A DNA stretch of 64,000 nt, taken from assembly GCA_910587485.1 (NCBI GenBank), contig CAJUKN010000010.1, positions 48,708 through 112,707 of the forward strand, written 5' to 3'. Shown here in pieces: positions 9,052 through 17,807 of the stretch; positions within the stretch are counted from its first letter, which is position 1, and the number at the start of each line of letters is the position of its first letter. The position numbers and the translations under genes were made by a program. The notes below the pieces were generated by a model. That model searched no databases and was not told the origin of the DNA. It saw only the letters and a program-made list of their open reading frames with translations. The DNA comes from an uncultured Lachnospira sp. (GTDB lineage Bacteria; Bacillota; Clostridia; Lachnospirales; Lachnospiraceae).

Positions 9052-9612
9052 ATGTTTATTATTGTTGGACTTGGAAATCCGGGAAAAGAATATCATGGAA
9101 CAAGACATAATGCAGGATTTGATGTAATAGATATGCTTGCACAGAAGTATAATATAGATATAGATACAGCCAAGCATAAAGGGCTTATTGGAAAAGGAAT
9201 TATTGAGGGGCAGAGAGTAATATTAGTAAAACCGATGACCTATATGAATCTTTCAGGAGAATGTGTAAAAGAAGTAATGAATTATTATAAACTTACAGTA
9301 GATGATATTATTGTTATATTTGATGATATTAGTCTTGAGCCGGGAAAGCTGCGTCTTCGGGCAAGAGGAAGTGCAGGAGGACATAATGGTATTAAAAGTA
9401 TTATTGCACATTTAAAAAGTGAGGAATTTAAGCGGATTAAGTTTGGTGTTGGCAATAAACCAAAAGGCTGGGATTTGGTAGATTGGGTACTTGGAAGATT
9501 TCCTGATGAATTGTGTGCAGATATTAAAGAGGGCAGACAGAAAGCATGTGATGCGATTCAATGTATTATTAGTGAAGGTATTGATAGTGGTATGAATCGG
9601 TTTAATGGTTAG
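9052..9612 (+). CDS. pth: Peptidyl-tRNA hydrolase
   Basis: Releases peptides from peptidyl-tRNA that has dropped off ribosomes. The protein has 186 residues from ATG 9052, with IVGLGNPGKEYHGTRHNAG (catalytic His in TRHN), KPMTYMNLSG and IFDDISLEPGKLRLRARGSAGGHNG, the complete Pth signature. I prefer 9052 to the ATG at 9040 because GAGGGA (9042-9047) then lies at ribosome-binding distance. The leader ends AGAAATGAGGGAAAAT, like several other genes here. It is followed closely by mfd, the usual pth-mfd order in Firmicutes. Confidence 0.95.
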   Translation: MFIIVGLGNPGKEYHGTRHNAGFDVIDMLAQKYNIDIDTAKHKGLIGKGIIEGQRVILVKPMTYMNLSGECVKEVMNYYKLTVDDIIVIFDDISLEPGKLRLRARGSAGGHNGIKSIIAHLKSEEFKRIKFGVGNKPKGWDLVDWVLGRFPDELCADIKEGRQKACDAIQCIISEGIDSGMNRFNG

Positions 9613-9639
9613 AAACAGTAGATAATGGAGGGGATATTC

Positions 9640-12600
9640 GTGCAAGGATTATATAAACCCATTCTGGATATGGCTGGAATGGAAGAACTAAAACAGGCTT
9701 TTGAAACAATTGGAAATACAGTGATGGTAAGCGGCTGTGTGGACACACAGAAAGTACATTTTACGGAAGCCATATCACAGCAATATAAATTTAAAGTTAT
9801 TATAACATATGATGAGATGAGAGCGCGTGAACTTTTAGAGGATGTTCAATTTTTTAATAAAAATTGTATTGCCTATCCAGCAAAAGATTTTATTTTTTAT
9901 AGTGCGGATATTCATGGACATCAAATAGTTGGACAACGTATTAAATGTATTGATAAGATTTTACAGATGTTAGATAGTGAAGGCAGCCTTACGGTTGTAA
10001 CAACCATTGACGGTTTGACAGATTTGCTTGTTCCAATACAACGCTATATAGACCATACAATACATTGTCAATTAGGGGATAAAATTGATGTGGAACAGCT
10101 TATTAAGCAAATGTTGGCTATGGGATATGAGCGTGTGGGTATGGTTGATGTGCAGGGACAATTTGCTGTTCGAGGTGGAATTATAGATATTTATTCACAT
10201 ACAGACGAAACACCAGTGCGTATTGAATTGTGGGATGATGAAATCGATTCAATACGTTTTTTTGACGTACAAAGTCAACGTTCTATAGAAAAAACAAATA
10301 AATATAGTATATTTCCTGCAACAGAATGTCTGATTACAGAAGGTGAAATTGAAGAAGGATTACAAGGGATAAAAGGAGAAGCTCAAAAACAGATTGATAT
10401 ATTTAGCAATGATAAAAATTGTAAAAAAGCCGAACAAATGGAACATTGTAATCATATAAGAAGGCTTTTGGGCGATTTAGAAAGAAATCAGGATTACAGT
10501 AAATATATTTATACATTTGTATCCGAATGTGTCAGTTTTCTTTCCTATTTTCCACAAAAGGATACGCTCTTTGTATTAGATGAACCTAACCGAATTGATG
10601 AGCGAATGAAGCTGGTTCAATATGAATATGAAGAAAGCAGTAAAAATAGAATTGCAACAGGCTATATGCTGCCTAGTCAGGCAAATTTATTGATTCCAGT
10701 AAGTAAAATCTATAATAAGCTAAACAGCAGCAGACTTTTAATTGTATCCATGTTGGATTATAAACCAAAACAATTAAAGGTGGCAAAGTATGTGCGTGTT
10801 GAGGCAAGAGGAATTAACTCCTATAATAATAGTTTTGAATATTTGGCAGAAGATTTAAAGAAATATAAAAGGCAAGGGTATCAAACCATTCTGGTTTGTA
10901 ATTCCAGAACAAGAGCAAAACGAATTGTTAAAGATTTAACAGAATTAGAAGTAACGGCGTCATTTATGGAATATCTTGACTATGATATAGAAATGGGCAG
11001 TATTGTTGTTACATGCGGAAATATTCATAAAGGATTTGAATATCCATTATTGCGGCTTGTTGTGATTGCAGAAAATGATATTTTTACAAGCAAGAATAGA
11101 AAGAAACAAAGAAAGAAGCAATATAATGGTAAATTCATTTCTCAATTTAATGAGTTAAATATAGGCGATTATGTTATCCATGAAGACCATGGCGTTGGCA
11201 TATATAGAGGTATTGAAAAAATTTGCACCGATGGTACACAAAAAGACTATATTAAAATTGATTATGCAGATAATACAAATCTTTATGTCTTGGCAACACA
11301 GCTTGATAGGCTTCAAAAATATATGGCGGCAGACACCGAAAAAAAGCCAAAGGTAAATAGAATAGGTGCGCCAGACTGGCATCGCACTAAGTCGAAGGTG
11401 TCAAGAGCCGTTGAGGAAATTGCAAAGGATTTGGTAGAATTATATGCGCAAAGACAGCAAAAAAAGGGATATCGTTTTAATCAAGATACAGTATGGCAGA
11501 GTGAGTTTGAAGAGATGTTTCCATATGAGGAAACACCAGACCAGCTTAGTGCAATAGAAGATACCAAGCGTGATATGGAAAGCGAGCGTATTATGGACAG
11601 ACTGATATGCGGAGACGTTGGTTATGGAAAGACAGAAGTTGCCATAAGAGCTGCATTTAAGGCTGTTCAGGAAGGAAAACAGGTTGCATATCTGGTACCG
11701 ACTACCATTCTTGCACAACAGCATTACAATACGTTTGAGGAGCGAATGAAAAGTTTTCCAGTCACTGTTGCACAATTATCCAGTTTTAGAACAAGCAAAC
11801 AGATAAAGCAGACATTAATTGATTTAAAAAAAGGGTTTGTTGACATTATTATTGGCACACACCGATTGTTGTCAAAAGATGTTGAATTTAAAGATTTAGG
11901 GCTTCTTGTTATTGATGAGGAACAGCGTTTTGGTGTTGCGCATAAAGAAAAAATTAAAAAATTGAAAAATAATATTGATGTGCTTACGCTCAGCGCTACG
12001 CCAATTCCGCGAACACTGCATATGAGCCTTGTTGGAATTAGGGATATGAGTGTGTTAGAAGAGCCGCCTGTAGACAGGCTTCCAATACAGACATTTGTAA
12101 CAGAACACAATGATGAGATGATTCGAGAGGCGATTAATCGAGAACTTGCAAGAAACGGACAAGTGTATTATGTGTATAACCGTGTTCAAAATATGGATGA
12201 AGTTGCGGCGCATGTCAGTGCGTTAGTGCCAGATGCGTTAGTTGAATTTGCACATGGGCAGATGGATAAAAGACAGTTAGAACGAATTATGAGTGATTTT
12301 ATTGCTGGGAAAATAGATGTGTTAATATCAACGACAATTATTGAGACTGGAATGGATATATCCAATGTCAATACGATGATTATAGAAGATGCAGAAAAGT
12401 TTGGTTTATCACAATTATATCAATTAAGAGGTCGTGTTGGGCGAAGTAATCGAACAGCATATGCGTTTTTATTGTATCGTCGTGATAAGATGTTGTCTGA
12501 AGTTGCAGAAAAAAGGCTTCACGCAATAAGAGAATTTTCAGATTTAGGTTCTGGATTTAAAATAGCAATGAAGGATTTGGAAATTCGAGGGGCTGGAAAT

Positions 12601-13203
12601 GTGTTAGGCAAAAGTCAACATGGGCATATGGCAGCAGTTGGATATGACCTTTATTGCAAATTATTAAATGAAGCAGTCAATAATTTAAAGGGTATCAAAA
12701 ATGAGTATGAGTTTGAGACAAAGGTGGATGTGATGGTGGATGCATATCTTCCGCCAACATATATTAAAAGTGAATATCAGAAATTAGACATATACAAACG
12801 AATTGCCGCTATTGAAACACTAGACGAGTTGTCAGATATGGAAGATGAATTGCAAGACCGATATGGAAGCCTTGAACCTTGTGCTAAAAATCTTTTGCAG
12901 ATTGCGTTGATAAAGGCAAAGGCACATAAAGTTGGCATTATGGAGATAAAAGGTGGTCTTGATGATGAAAGTCGCCCACCTGTATATCGAACAGAATTTA
13001 AGATATATCCTAATACGGAAATTAATAGAAATGCTATACAAAATTTTATGAATTGTTATGGTGGAGCCATTCGTTTTACAAATAACAAAAATATTGAATT
13101 TGTATGGCGTGTTGTTAAGAAAAAATTTAAAAATCAAGGTGAATATTTAAAGGGAATGAGAGAAGTTGTAGAGACAATGGAGAAGCAATTAGTGAATGGA
13201 TAA
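9640..13203 (+). CDS. mfd: Transcription-repair coupling factor Mfd
   Basis: An ATP-dependent translocase that removes RNA polymerase stalled at DNA damage and recruits UvrA. The protein has 1187 residues, the usual family length. In order there are a UvrB-like N-terminal module, an RNA-polymerase-interaction domain (LNIGDYVIHEDHGVGIYRGIE), a RecG-like helicase core with Walker A GDVGYGKTEVA, the DEEQRF box, TLSATPIPRTLHMS, ETGMDISNVNT and QLRGRVGRS, then the C-terminal TRCF domain. GTG 9640 is preferred because GGAGGGG (9627-9633) sits seven bases upstream; an in-frame ATG at 9625 would overlap that site. No clear terminator follows. Confidence 0.96.
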   Translation: MQGLYKPILDMAGMEELKQAFETIGNTVMVSGCVDTQKVHFTEAISQQYKFKVIITYDEMRARELLEDVQFFNKNCIAYPAKDFIFYSADIHGHQIVGQRIKCIDKILQMLDSEGSLTVVTTIDGLTDLLVPIQRYIDHTIHCQLGDKIDVEQLIKQMLAMGYERVGMVDVQGQFAVRGGIIDIYSHTDETPVRIELWDDEIDSIRFFDVQSQRSIEKTNKYSIFPATECLITEGEIEEGLQGIKGEAQKQIDIFSNDKNCKKAEQMEHCNHIRRLLGDLERNQDYSKYIYTFVSECVSFLSYFPQKDTLFVLDEPNRIDERMKLVQYEYEESSKNRIATGYMLPSQANLLIPVSKIYNKLNSSRLLIVSMLDYKPKQLKVAKYVRVEARGINSYNNSFEYLAEDLKKYKRQGYQTILVCNSRTRAKRIVKDLTELEVTASFMEYLDYDIEMGSIVVTCGNIHKGFEYPLLRLVVIAENDIFTSKNRKKQRKKQYNGKFISQFNELNIGDYVIHEDHGVGIYRGIEKICTDGTQKDYIKIDYADNTNLYVLATQLDRLQKYMAADTEKKPKVNRIGAPDWHRTKSKVSRAVEEIAKDLVELYAQRQQKKGYRFNQDTVWQSEFEEMFPYEETPDQLSAIEDTKRDMESERIMDRLICGDVGYGKTEVAIRAAFKAVQEGKQVAYLVPTTILAQQHYNTFEERMKSFPVTVAQLSSFRTSKQIKQTLIDLKKGFVDIIIGTHRLLSKDVEFKDLGLLVIDEEQRFGVAHKEKIKKLKNNIDVLTLSATPIPRTLHMSLVGIRDMSVLEEPPVDRLPIQTFVTEHNDEMIREAINRELARNGQVYYVYNRVQNMDEVAAHVSALVPDALVEFAHGQMDKRQLERIMSDFIAGKIDVLISTTIIETGMDISNVNTMIIEDAEKFGLSQLYQLRGRVGRSNRTAYAFLLYRRDKMLSEVAEKRLHAIREFSDLGSGFKIAMKDLEIRGAGNVLGKSQHGHMAAVGYDLYCKLLNEAVNNLKGIKNEYEFETKVDVMVDAYLPPTYIKSEYQKLDIYKRIAAIETLDELSDMEDELQDRYGSLEPCAKNLLQIALIKAKAHKVGIMEIKGGLDDESRPPVYRTEFKIYPNTEINRNAIQNFMNCYGGAIRFTNNKNIEFVWRVVKKKFKNQGEYLKGMREVVETMEKQLVNG

Positions 13204-13241
13204 TTATTATTTCATTCTTCCTAATGAGTAAAAAAATAATC

Positions 13242-13269
13242 TTGACATTTAAAAGAATTATGATATACT
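13242..13269 (+). promoter_or_regulatory. Sigma-A type promoter upstream of the aldolase-like gene
   Basis: TTGACA (13242-13247), a 16-base spacer and TATACT (13264-13269) form a near-consensus housekeeping promoter, the best match in this gap. Transcription would start about 210 bases before the gene, so the R1 repeat tail at 13338-13395 would be part of the mRNA leader. Confidence 0.65.
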
Positions 13270-13337
13270 AAGATAAATTTAGCGCGTTAAAGCAACAAAG
13301 AATTAGAGAAAAATATAAACAATTTTTTGTAAATCGA

Positions 13338-13395
13338 AAGCTACAGATGAAGTTATGAGCAAGTAGTGTAGCGGATTGCGAATATCCGCTTTGAC
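13338..13395 (+). repeat. R1 structured repeat, tail copy
   Basis: Tail segment of the R1 family: GTTATGAGCAAGTAG, then a perfect hairpin AGCGGAT-TGCGAAT-ATCCGCT and TTGAC. It ends 91 bases before the aldolase-like gene and points toward it. The upstream multi-hairpin part seen at 16021 is absent. Confidence 0.7.
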
Positions 13396-13486
13396 TTCTT
13401 AAAGTATTTACCAATATATTTTGAAGTAGAACATTTGGTTTATTGTTTATAGGAATAAATTTGCAGAAAAAGAGAAAGGAATGAAG

Positions 13487-14455
13487 ATGGAACAAAGAGG
13501 CGAATTGGTATCATTTAGACCAGATATTAAGGTGGTTGATTGTACAATACGTGATGGCGGTCTGGTAAATAATTTTGAATTTGAAGATGATTTTGTAAAA
13601 AATCTTTATACAGCAAATGTAGCATCTGGGGTTGATTATATGGAATTTGGATATAAGGCCTCAAAAGAAATATTTGATGTAAAGGAATTTGGCAAATGGA
13701 AATTTTGTGATGAAGATGATATCAGAGCAGTTGTTGGGGACAATAACACTGATATGAAAATTGCTGTTATGGCAGATGTTGGAAGAACTGATTATAAAAA
13801 AGATATTCTTCCAAAGAAAGATAGTGTTATTGATATGATTCGTATTGCTACGTATGTCAATACTATTCCTGCTGCTATTGATATGATTAATTATTGCGCG
13901 GATATGGGATATGAGACAACCATCAATATTATGGCGATATCTACAGCAGTAGAAGATGAACTTGATATTGCATTAAATTTGTTGTCAAAAAGTAAGGTTA
14001 ATGTAATTTATCTTGTTGATAGTTATGGCTCACTCTATCCTGAACAGATTAGAAGATATGCAGATAAATATCTTAAGATTGGCGAAAAAACAGGTAAATT
14101 AGTGGGGATTCACGCACATAATAATCAGCAGCTTGCATTTGCAAACACAATAGAGGCTTGTACTATCGGTGTAAGTTACCTTGATGCAACAATAGGCGGC
14201 ATGGGACGTGGCGCAGGAAACTGTTATATGGAATTATTATTAGGCTTTCTTAGAAATCCAAAATACAATATTAATCCAGTGCTTCGATTCCTTCAAAATA
14301 GAATTGTTCCTCTTAAAAAAAGTGGTGTTGTATGGGGCTGTGATGTACAGTATATGCTTACTGGACAAAGAAATCAGCACCCTAGAGCTGCCATTGAATT
14401 TACAAATCAAAAAAGGGAAGATTATATTAATTTTTATCATTCGTTGTTTGGTTAA
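13487..14455 (+). CDS. DRE-TIM metallolyase family aldolase-like protein
   Basis: A 322-residue TIM-barrel protein of the HMG-CoA lyase, isopropylmalate synthase and 4-hydroxy-2-oxovalerate aldolase superfamily. Near the N-terminus VVDCTIRDGGLVNN carries the metal and substrate Arg-Asp pair, VDYMEFGYK follows, and GIHAHNNQQLAFANT holds the HxH metal site. GGMGRGAGNCYMELLLG resembles the family's late glycine loop. The substrate is not evident, and no acetaldehyde dehydrogenase partner is adjacent, so a classic catabolic aldolase role is unsupported. ATG 13487 is preferred over 13481 because AAAGGA abuts the latter. The gene has its own strong promoter and terminator. Confidence 0.8.
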   Translation: MEQRGELVSFRPDIKVVDCTIRDGGLVNNFEFEDDFVKNLYTANVASGVDYMEFGYKASKEIFDVKEFGKWKFCDEDDIRAVVGDNNTDMKIAVMADVGRTDYKKDILPKKDSVIDMIRIATYVNTIPAAIDMINYCADMGYETTINIMAISTAVEDELDIALNLLSKSKVNVIYLVDSYGSLYPEQIRRYADKYLKIGEKTGKLVGIHAHNNQQLAFANTIEACTIGVSYLDATIGGMGRGAGNCYMELLLGFLRNPKYNINPVLRFLQNRIVPLKKSGVVWGCDVQYMLTGQRNQHPRAAIEFTNQKREDYINFYHSLFG

Positions 14456-14485
14456 GTTGAAATTTTTTTATATTTTTTATGAGAT

Positions 14486-14526
14486 GGGGCTGTCGCACTA
14501 ATTACTTAGTATGACAGCCCTATTTT
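14486..14526 (+). terminator. Terminator after aldolase-like gene
   Basis: GGGGCTGTCgcACTAA pairs with TTAGTatGACAGCCC, followed by TATTTTGTTTT. The stem shares the GGCTGTC core seen in other terminators of this window. Confidence 0.8.
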
Positions 14527-14688
14527 GTTTTAATGTTTTATAAATAATAATGTTTTTTGTATATATAATATTCTATATGTAAGATAATTGAGGTTCTATT
14601 TTTAATTCAATAATTAACAAGATAAACATATTTTTTATTTTTTAAATATAACATGTTTAAAACGATTTGATAAAAAATAATGAATTAT

Positions 14689-14754
14689 TTGTTAATATTT
14701 AAGTTAATTAATTTTAACTTAAATATTAACAAAAAGATATTAAAATAGTACACT
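14689..14754 (+). promoter_or_regulatory. Promoter with 18-bp perfect inverted repeat, cassette copy 1
   Basis: TTGTTAATATTTAAGTTA (14689-14706) is perfectly repeated in inverse orientation at 14715-14732. Its right arm contains the -35 box TTAACA (14726-14731), followed after 17 bases by TACACT (14749-14754). An inverted repeat overlapping the -35 box is a typical repressor arrangement. The matching site of copy 2 is degenerate, with a better promoter. Confidence 0.6.
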
Positions 14755-14839
14755 AAAGATAGTAAAAGAGTGACAGAATTAGTGAGAGGAGGACAGACCA
14801 GAATAGTCATATTTATCCATTTGTAAAAAAGAAAATTTT

Positions 14840-15268
14840 ATGAAAAGAAAGATACTTTTTGGATTAATAATTACGGCTGCTATGTTTTTTATAATATTAT
14901 TTTATAAACCACAAGCAGCATATGCAACACAATCAGGAACGGGAACAGTTAGTGCAGAAAAGACAATTAATCTTGGAGATGGACATTTTTTATGTGTATC
15001 TGTTACTGTTACAATGGATTATTCATATGATGAAGGTGTAACAGGTTGGGTTACAAATACTTATTATGATGGCAAAACAGAAAGTGATCTTTATGTGGAG
15101 GATTTTCAAGCTATAGATTGTTCGGATTATGGACACACCACATATTATGAAAAGTATTGTTACTATTGTCCTTCTTTTTGGCAGGATTATACAGGATATG
15201 TATATATTTACTGTTCATGTGATGAATGGGGAAATTTAAGTTGTTGGATTCAATATAAATCAACATAA
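14840..15268 (+). CDS. Small exported cysteine-rich protein, cassette copy 1
   Basis: A 142-residue protein I do not recognise. It has a signal peptide (MKRKILFGLIITAAMFFIILF.., cleavage near AYA-TQSG) and a mature part of about 110 residues rich in Tyr, Thr and Ser with seven cysteines (FLC, IDC, KYCYYC, IYCSC, LSC), which suggests a disulfide-stabilised beta-sheet domain at the surface. The leader is about 80 bases after the promoter, with only a weak ribosome binding site. It is followed 32 bases later by a second exported protein. The two-gene unit is duplicated directly downstream, where this gene is broken. Confidence 0.7.
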   Translation: MKRKILFGLIITAAMFFIILFYKPQAAYATQSGTGTVSAEKTINLGDGHFLCVSVTVTMDYSYDEGVTGWVTNTYYDGKTESDLYVEDFQAIDCSDYGHTTYYEKYCYYCPSFWQDYTGYVYIYCSCDEWGNLSCWIQYKST

Positions 15269-15300
15269 TAAAATGATTTTTACTGAAAGGGGTGAATGTT

Positions 15301-15894
15301 ATGAAAAAGAAAATTAAAATTGCAGCAATAGCTGGTATGACAGTAACTGTATTGTTAATTGGAGGAACTAGTGGAGCAATTACTAATGCAGGACAGATAC
15401 CTGAAGATGTTGACCTTAATAGTGAATGGGCAAAGGAGCGAATGGAACTGATAAGAGATAGAGCGTGGATGATTAAACCCGAATATTCAGTTATAGAAGG
15501 AGAGGTTGACCAGTCAGCATTTGTATGGGAAGGTGATAATCTTACATTTACCCAAGCACAAAAAGAACAGTTGTATAATATCATCAGCAGTTGGTATGAG
15601 GAAGATTTTGAAGGTAACAAAGGATTAAAATTAGAAAGTTTTGAGGGTATGCCAACAGCAAGTTTTGATACAAAGTTAGTTAAATGTGATGAAAAAGAGA
15701 TGATTTTAGTTACATTTGGAACACCTACAATGATGGAATCTTTTGAGGGAGATTCTTTTTTTGGAGATGATACTATTCAAGTTCTTGTTTATAACAGTGG
15801 AGATGAATATAAAATTTATCAAGCATGGTATGAAACAGAGCATAAATATACAAGAGTTTTTTCATCAGGAGACAAAAACTTAAAAAATAAGTAG
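15301..15894 (+). CDS. Exported protein of unknown function, cassette copy 1
   Basis: A 197-residue protein starting at ATG 15301, preceded by AAAGGGG at good spacing. It has a clear signal peptide (KKKIKIAAIAGMTVTVLLIGG) and no lipobox cysteine. The mature part is acidic, with one notable segment WEGDNLTFTQAQKEQLYNI and a beta-rich C-terminal half (TIQVLVYNSGDEYKIYQAWY). I do not recognise the family. Its paralogue at 16915 is about 85 percent identical by eye, so both seem to be maintained. The location after the cysteine-rich exported protein suggests a paired function such as a chaperone, immunity or surface partner, which is inference. Confidence 0.7.
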   Translation: MKKKIKIAAIAGMTVTVLLIGGTSGAITNAGQIPEDVDLNSEWAKERMELIRDRAWMIKPEYSVIEGEVDQSAFVWEGDNLTFTQAQKEQLYNIISSWYEEDFEGNKGLKLESFEGMPTASFDTKLVKCDEKEMILVTFGTPTMMESFEGDSFFGDDTIQVLVYNSGDEYKIYQAWYETEHKYTRVFSSGDKNLKNK

Positions 15895-15910
15895 TAATTG
15901 AAAAGAATAG

Positions 15911-15954
15911 AGGCTGCCACAAAGTATATTTAATACTATGTGGTAGCCTTTTTG
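15911..15954 (+). terminator. Terminator of cassette copy 1
   Basis: AGGCTGCCACAaAGTAT pairs with aTACTATGTGGTAGCCT, followed by TTTTT. It has the same stem core as the terminator of copy 2 (17533-17592). Confidence 0.85.
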
Positions 15955-16020
15955 AGAAGTGTAAAATAAAGCGAAATTCATATCTGTTGTATATGACATT
16001 TTTGAAAAAGCGCTATTTTT

Positions 16021-16180
16021 TAACATCATCAAGGAAGTTCCCCACTTCAATGCCACAGAGGCATAAGTGAGGGAGGACTTGCTTGTTTTAGTGGGAGTAT
16101 AAGCTCCCACTAAAAAGCTGCGATAGCAGCTATGAGGTTATGAGCAAGCAGCGTAGCGGATTGCGAATATCCGCTTTGAC
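16021..16180 (+). repeat. R1 structured repeat, full copy
   Basis: A multi-hairpin element. An outer closing stem is formed by TAACATCAT and ATGAGGTTA. Inside are a long hairpin TCCCCACTTCAATGCC / GGCATAAGTGaGGGa, a hairpin AGTGGGAG..CTCCCACT and a hairpin AGCTGC..GCAGCT. After the closing stem come GAGCAAGCAGCGT and the hairpin AGCGGAT..ATCCGCT, ending TTTGAC. It separates the two copies of the duplicated cassette. The second full copy is at 50875-51050 on the other strand. Confidence 0.75.
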
Positions 16181-16339
16181 TTAAGGAATATTTTATAAGG
16201 CAGTTTTTTGTTTGTTTTTTATGATAAAATCTAAAATAAATATATTACTGTACATCAAAAAAATAACATATTTGATGTTTTTAACAAAAAATAATGATTT
16301 ATTTGTTTATATTTAAGTTGACTAATTTTAACTTAAAGA

Positions 16340-16368
16340 TTGACGAAAATATGTTAAAATAATATAAT
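16340..16368 (+). promoter_or_regulatory. Promoter of cassette copy 2
   Basis: TTGACG (16340-16345), 17 bases, TATAAT (16363-16368). This aligns base for base with the weaker promoter of copy 1. The inverted repeat around the -35 box is partly lost here, so copy 2 may be more strongly and less tightly expressed. Confidence 0.65.
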
Positions 16369-16454
16369 AAAGATAGCAAAAAGAGTGACAGAATTAGTGA
16401 GAGGAGGAGAGGTCAGAATAGTTATATTTATCTATTTGTAAAGGAGAAAATTTT

Positions 16455-16882
16455 ATGAAAAAAAGATACTTTTTGGATTAATAATTACGGCTGCTATGTT
16501 TTTTATAATGTTATTTTATAAACCACAAGCAGCATATGCAACACAATCAGGAACAGGAACAGCTAGTGCAGAAAAGACAATTAATCTTGGAGATGGACAT
16601 TTTTTAACTGTTTCTGCTACTGTTACAATGAGTTATTCATATGATGAAGGTGTAACAGGTTAGATTACAAATGCTTATGTTAATGGTGATTGGAAAAGTG
16701 ACCTTCGAGTAGAGGATTTTAAAGCTATAGATTGTTCAGATTATGGATATACCACATATTATGAAAAGTATTATGTTTATTGTCCATCTTTTTGGCAAGA
16801 CTATACAGGATATGTATATATTTACTGTTCATGTGATGAATGGGGAAATTTAAGTTGTTGGATTAAGTATGAGCCAACGTAA
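16455..16882 (+). pseudogene. Broken copy of the cysteine-rich exported protein
   Basis: Clear duplicate of 14840-15268. One base is missing near the start (ATGAAAAAAAGATAC against ATGAAAAGAAAGATAC), which shifts the frame into an early TAA. In addition, the Trp codon of GVTGW has become TAG near 16660. The rest, including most cysteine codons, is preserved, so the damage looks recent. The following gene in the cassette remains intact. Confidence 0.85.
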
Positions 16883-16914
16883 TAAAATTATTTTTACTGA
16901 AAGGGGTGAATGTT

Positions 16915-17514
16915 ATGAAAAAGAAAATTAAAATTACAGCAATAGCTGGCATGACAGCAACCATATTGTTAATTGGAGGAACTAGTGGAGCAATTACTAA
17001 TGCAGGACAAATACCTGCTGATGTTGACCCTAATAGTGAATGGGCAAAGGAGCGAATGGAGTTATTAAGAGATGATGCTTGGATGATTAAACCAGAATAT
17101 TCAATTATAGAAGGAGAGGTTGACCAGTCAGCATTTGCATGGGAAGGTGATAATCTTACATTTACCCAAACACAAAAAGAGCAGTTGTATAGTATCATCA
17201 GCAGTTGGTATGAAGAAAAGTTTGAAAGGGCTAAAGGATTAAAGCTAGAAAGTTTTGAAGGTATGCCAACAGCAAGTTTTGATACAAAGTTAGTTGAGTG
17301 TGATGAAAAAAAGATGATTTTAGTTACATTTAAAACACCTACAATGCCAGAGCCACGGTTTGAAGGAGATTCTCTTTTTAAAGATGATACTATTCAAACC
17401 CTTGTCTATAATAATGGTAATGAATATGAAATTTATCAGGTATGGTATGAGACAGAGCATAAATATACAGGGGTTTTTTCATCTCAAGATTTTATTAATC
17501 AAGGAAAAAAATAA
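16915..17514 (+). CDS. Exported protein of unknown function, cassette copy 2
   Basis: A 199-residue paralogue of 15301-15894 with the same signal peptide, the same ribosome binding site (AAAGGGG) and the same core segments (TNAGQIP, EGEVDQSAF, FEGMPTASFDTKLV). Differences are mostly conservative substitutions and a few indels near the C-terminus, and the frame is open throughout, although the upstream partner gene is dead. Function unknown. It would be translated from the cassette 2 promoter at 16340 through the pseudogene. Confidence 0.7.
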   Translation: MKKKIKITAIAGMTATILLIGGTSGAITNAGQIPADVDPNSEWAKERMELLRDDAWMIKPEYSIIEGEVDQSAFAWEGDNLTFTQTQKEQLYSIISSWYEEKFERAKGLKLESFEGMPTASFDTKLVECDEKKMILVTFKTPTMPEPRFEGDSLFKDDTIQTLVYNNGNEYEIYQVWYETEHKYTGVFSSQDFINQGKK

Positions 17515-17532
17515 TTAGTTATTAAAAAAATA

Positions 17533-17592
17533 GAGGCTTCCACAAAGCATAAAATATTTAAGATATTAATGCTTTATGTGGCAGCCTTTTTT
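17533..17592 (+). terminator. Terminator of cassette copy 2
   Basis: GAGGCTtCCACAAAGCATaaa pairs with tttATGCTTTATGTGGCAGCCTT across a short loop, followed by TTTTT. Same stem family as the copy 1 terminator. Confidence 0.85.
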
Positions 17593-17807
17593 GTTGTTTT
17601 CTAAAATTAATACATAAGATATTTGATAGAGCGTGAGATATAAGAAAAAAGCGTTGATAAAAGAACATTTTTTGCTATTATATAAATAGTTGATAATTAC
17701 TTAAATAGATGGAGAGGGTTAATAGTTAAAGAAAAACTATAAAATATTATAAACATTCTATTGACTTTTATAATCAAAGGTGTTCTAATATGTATAGAGG
17801 TGATAAA

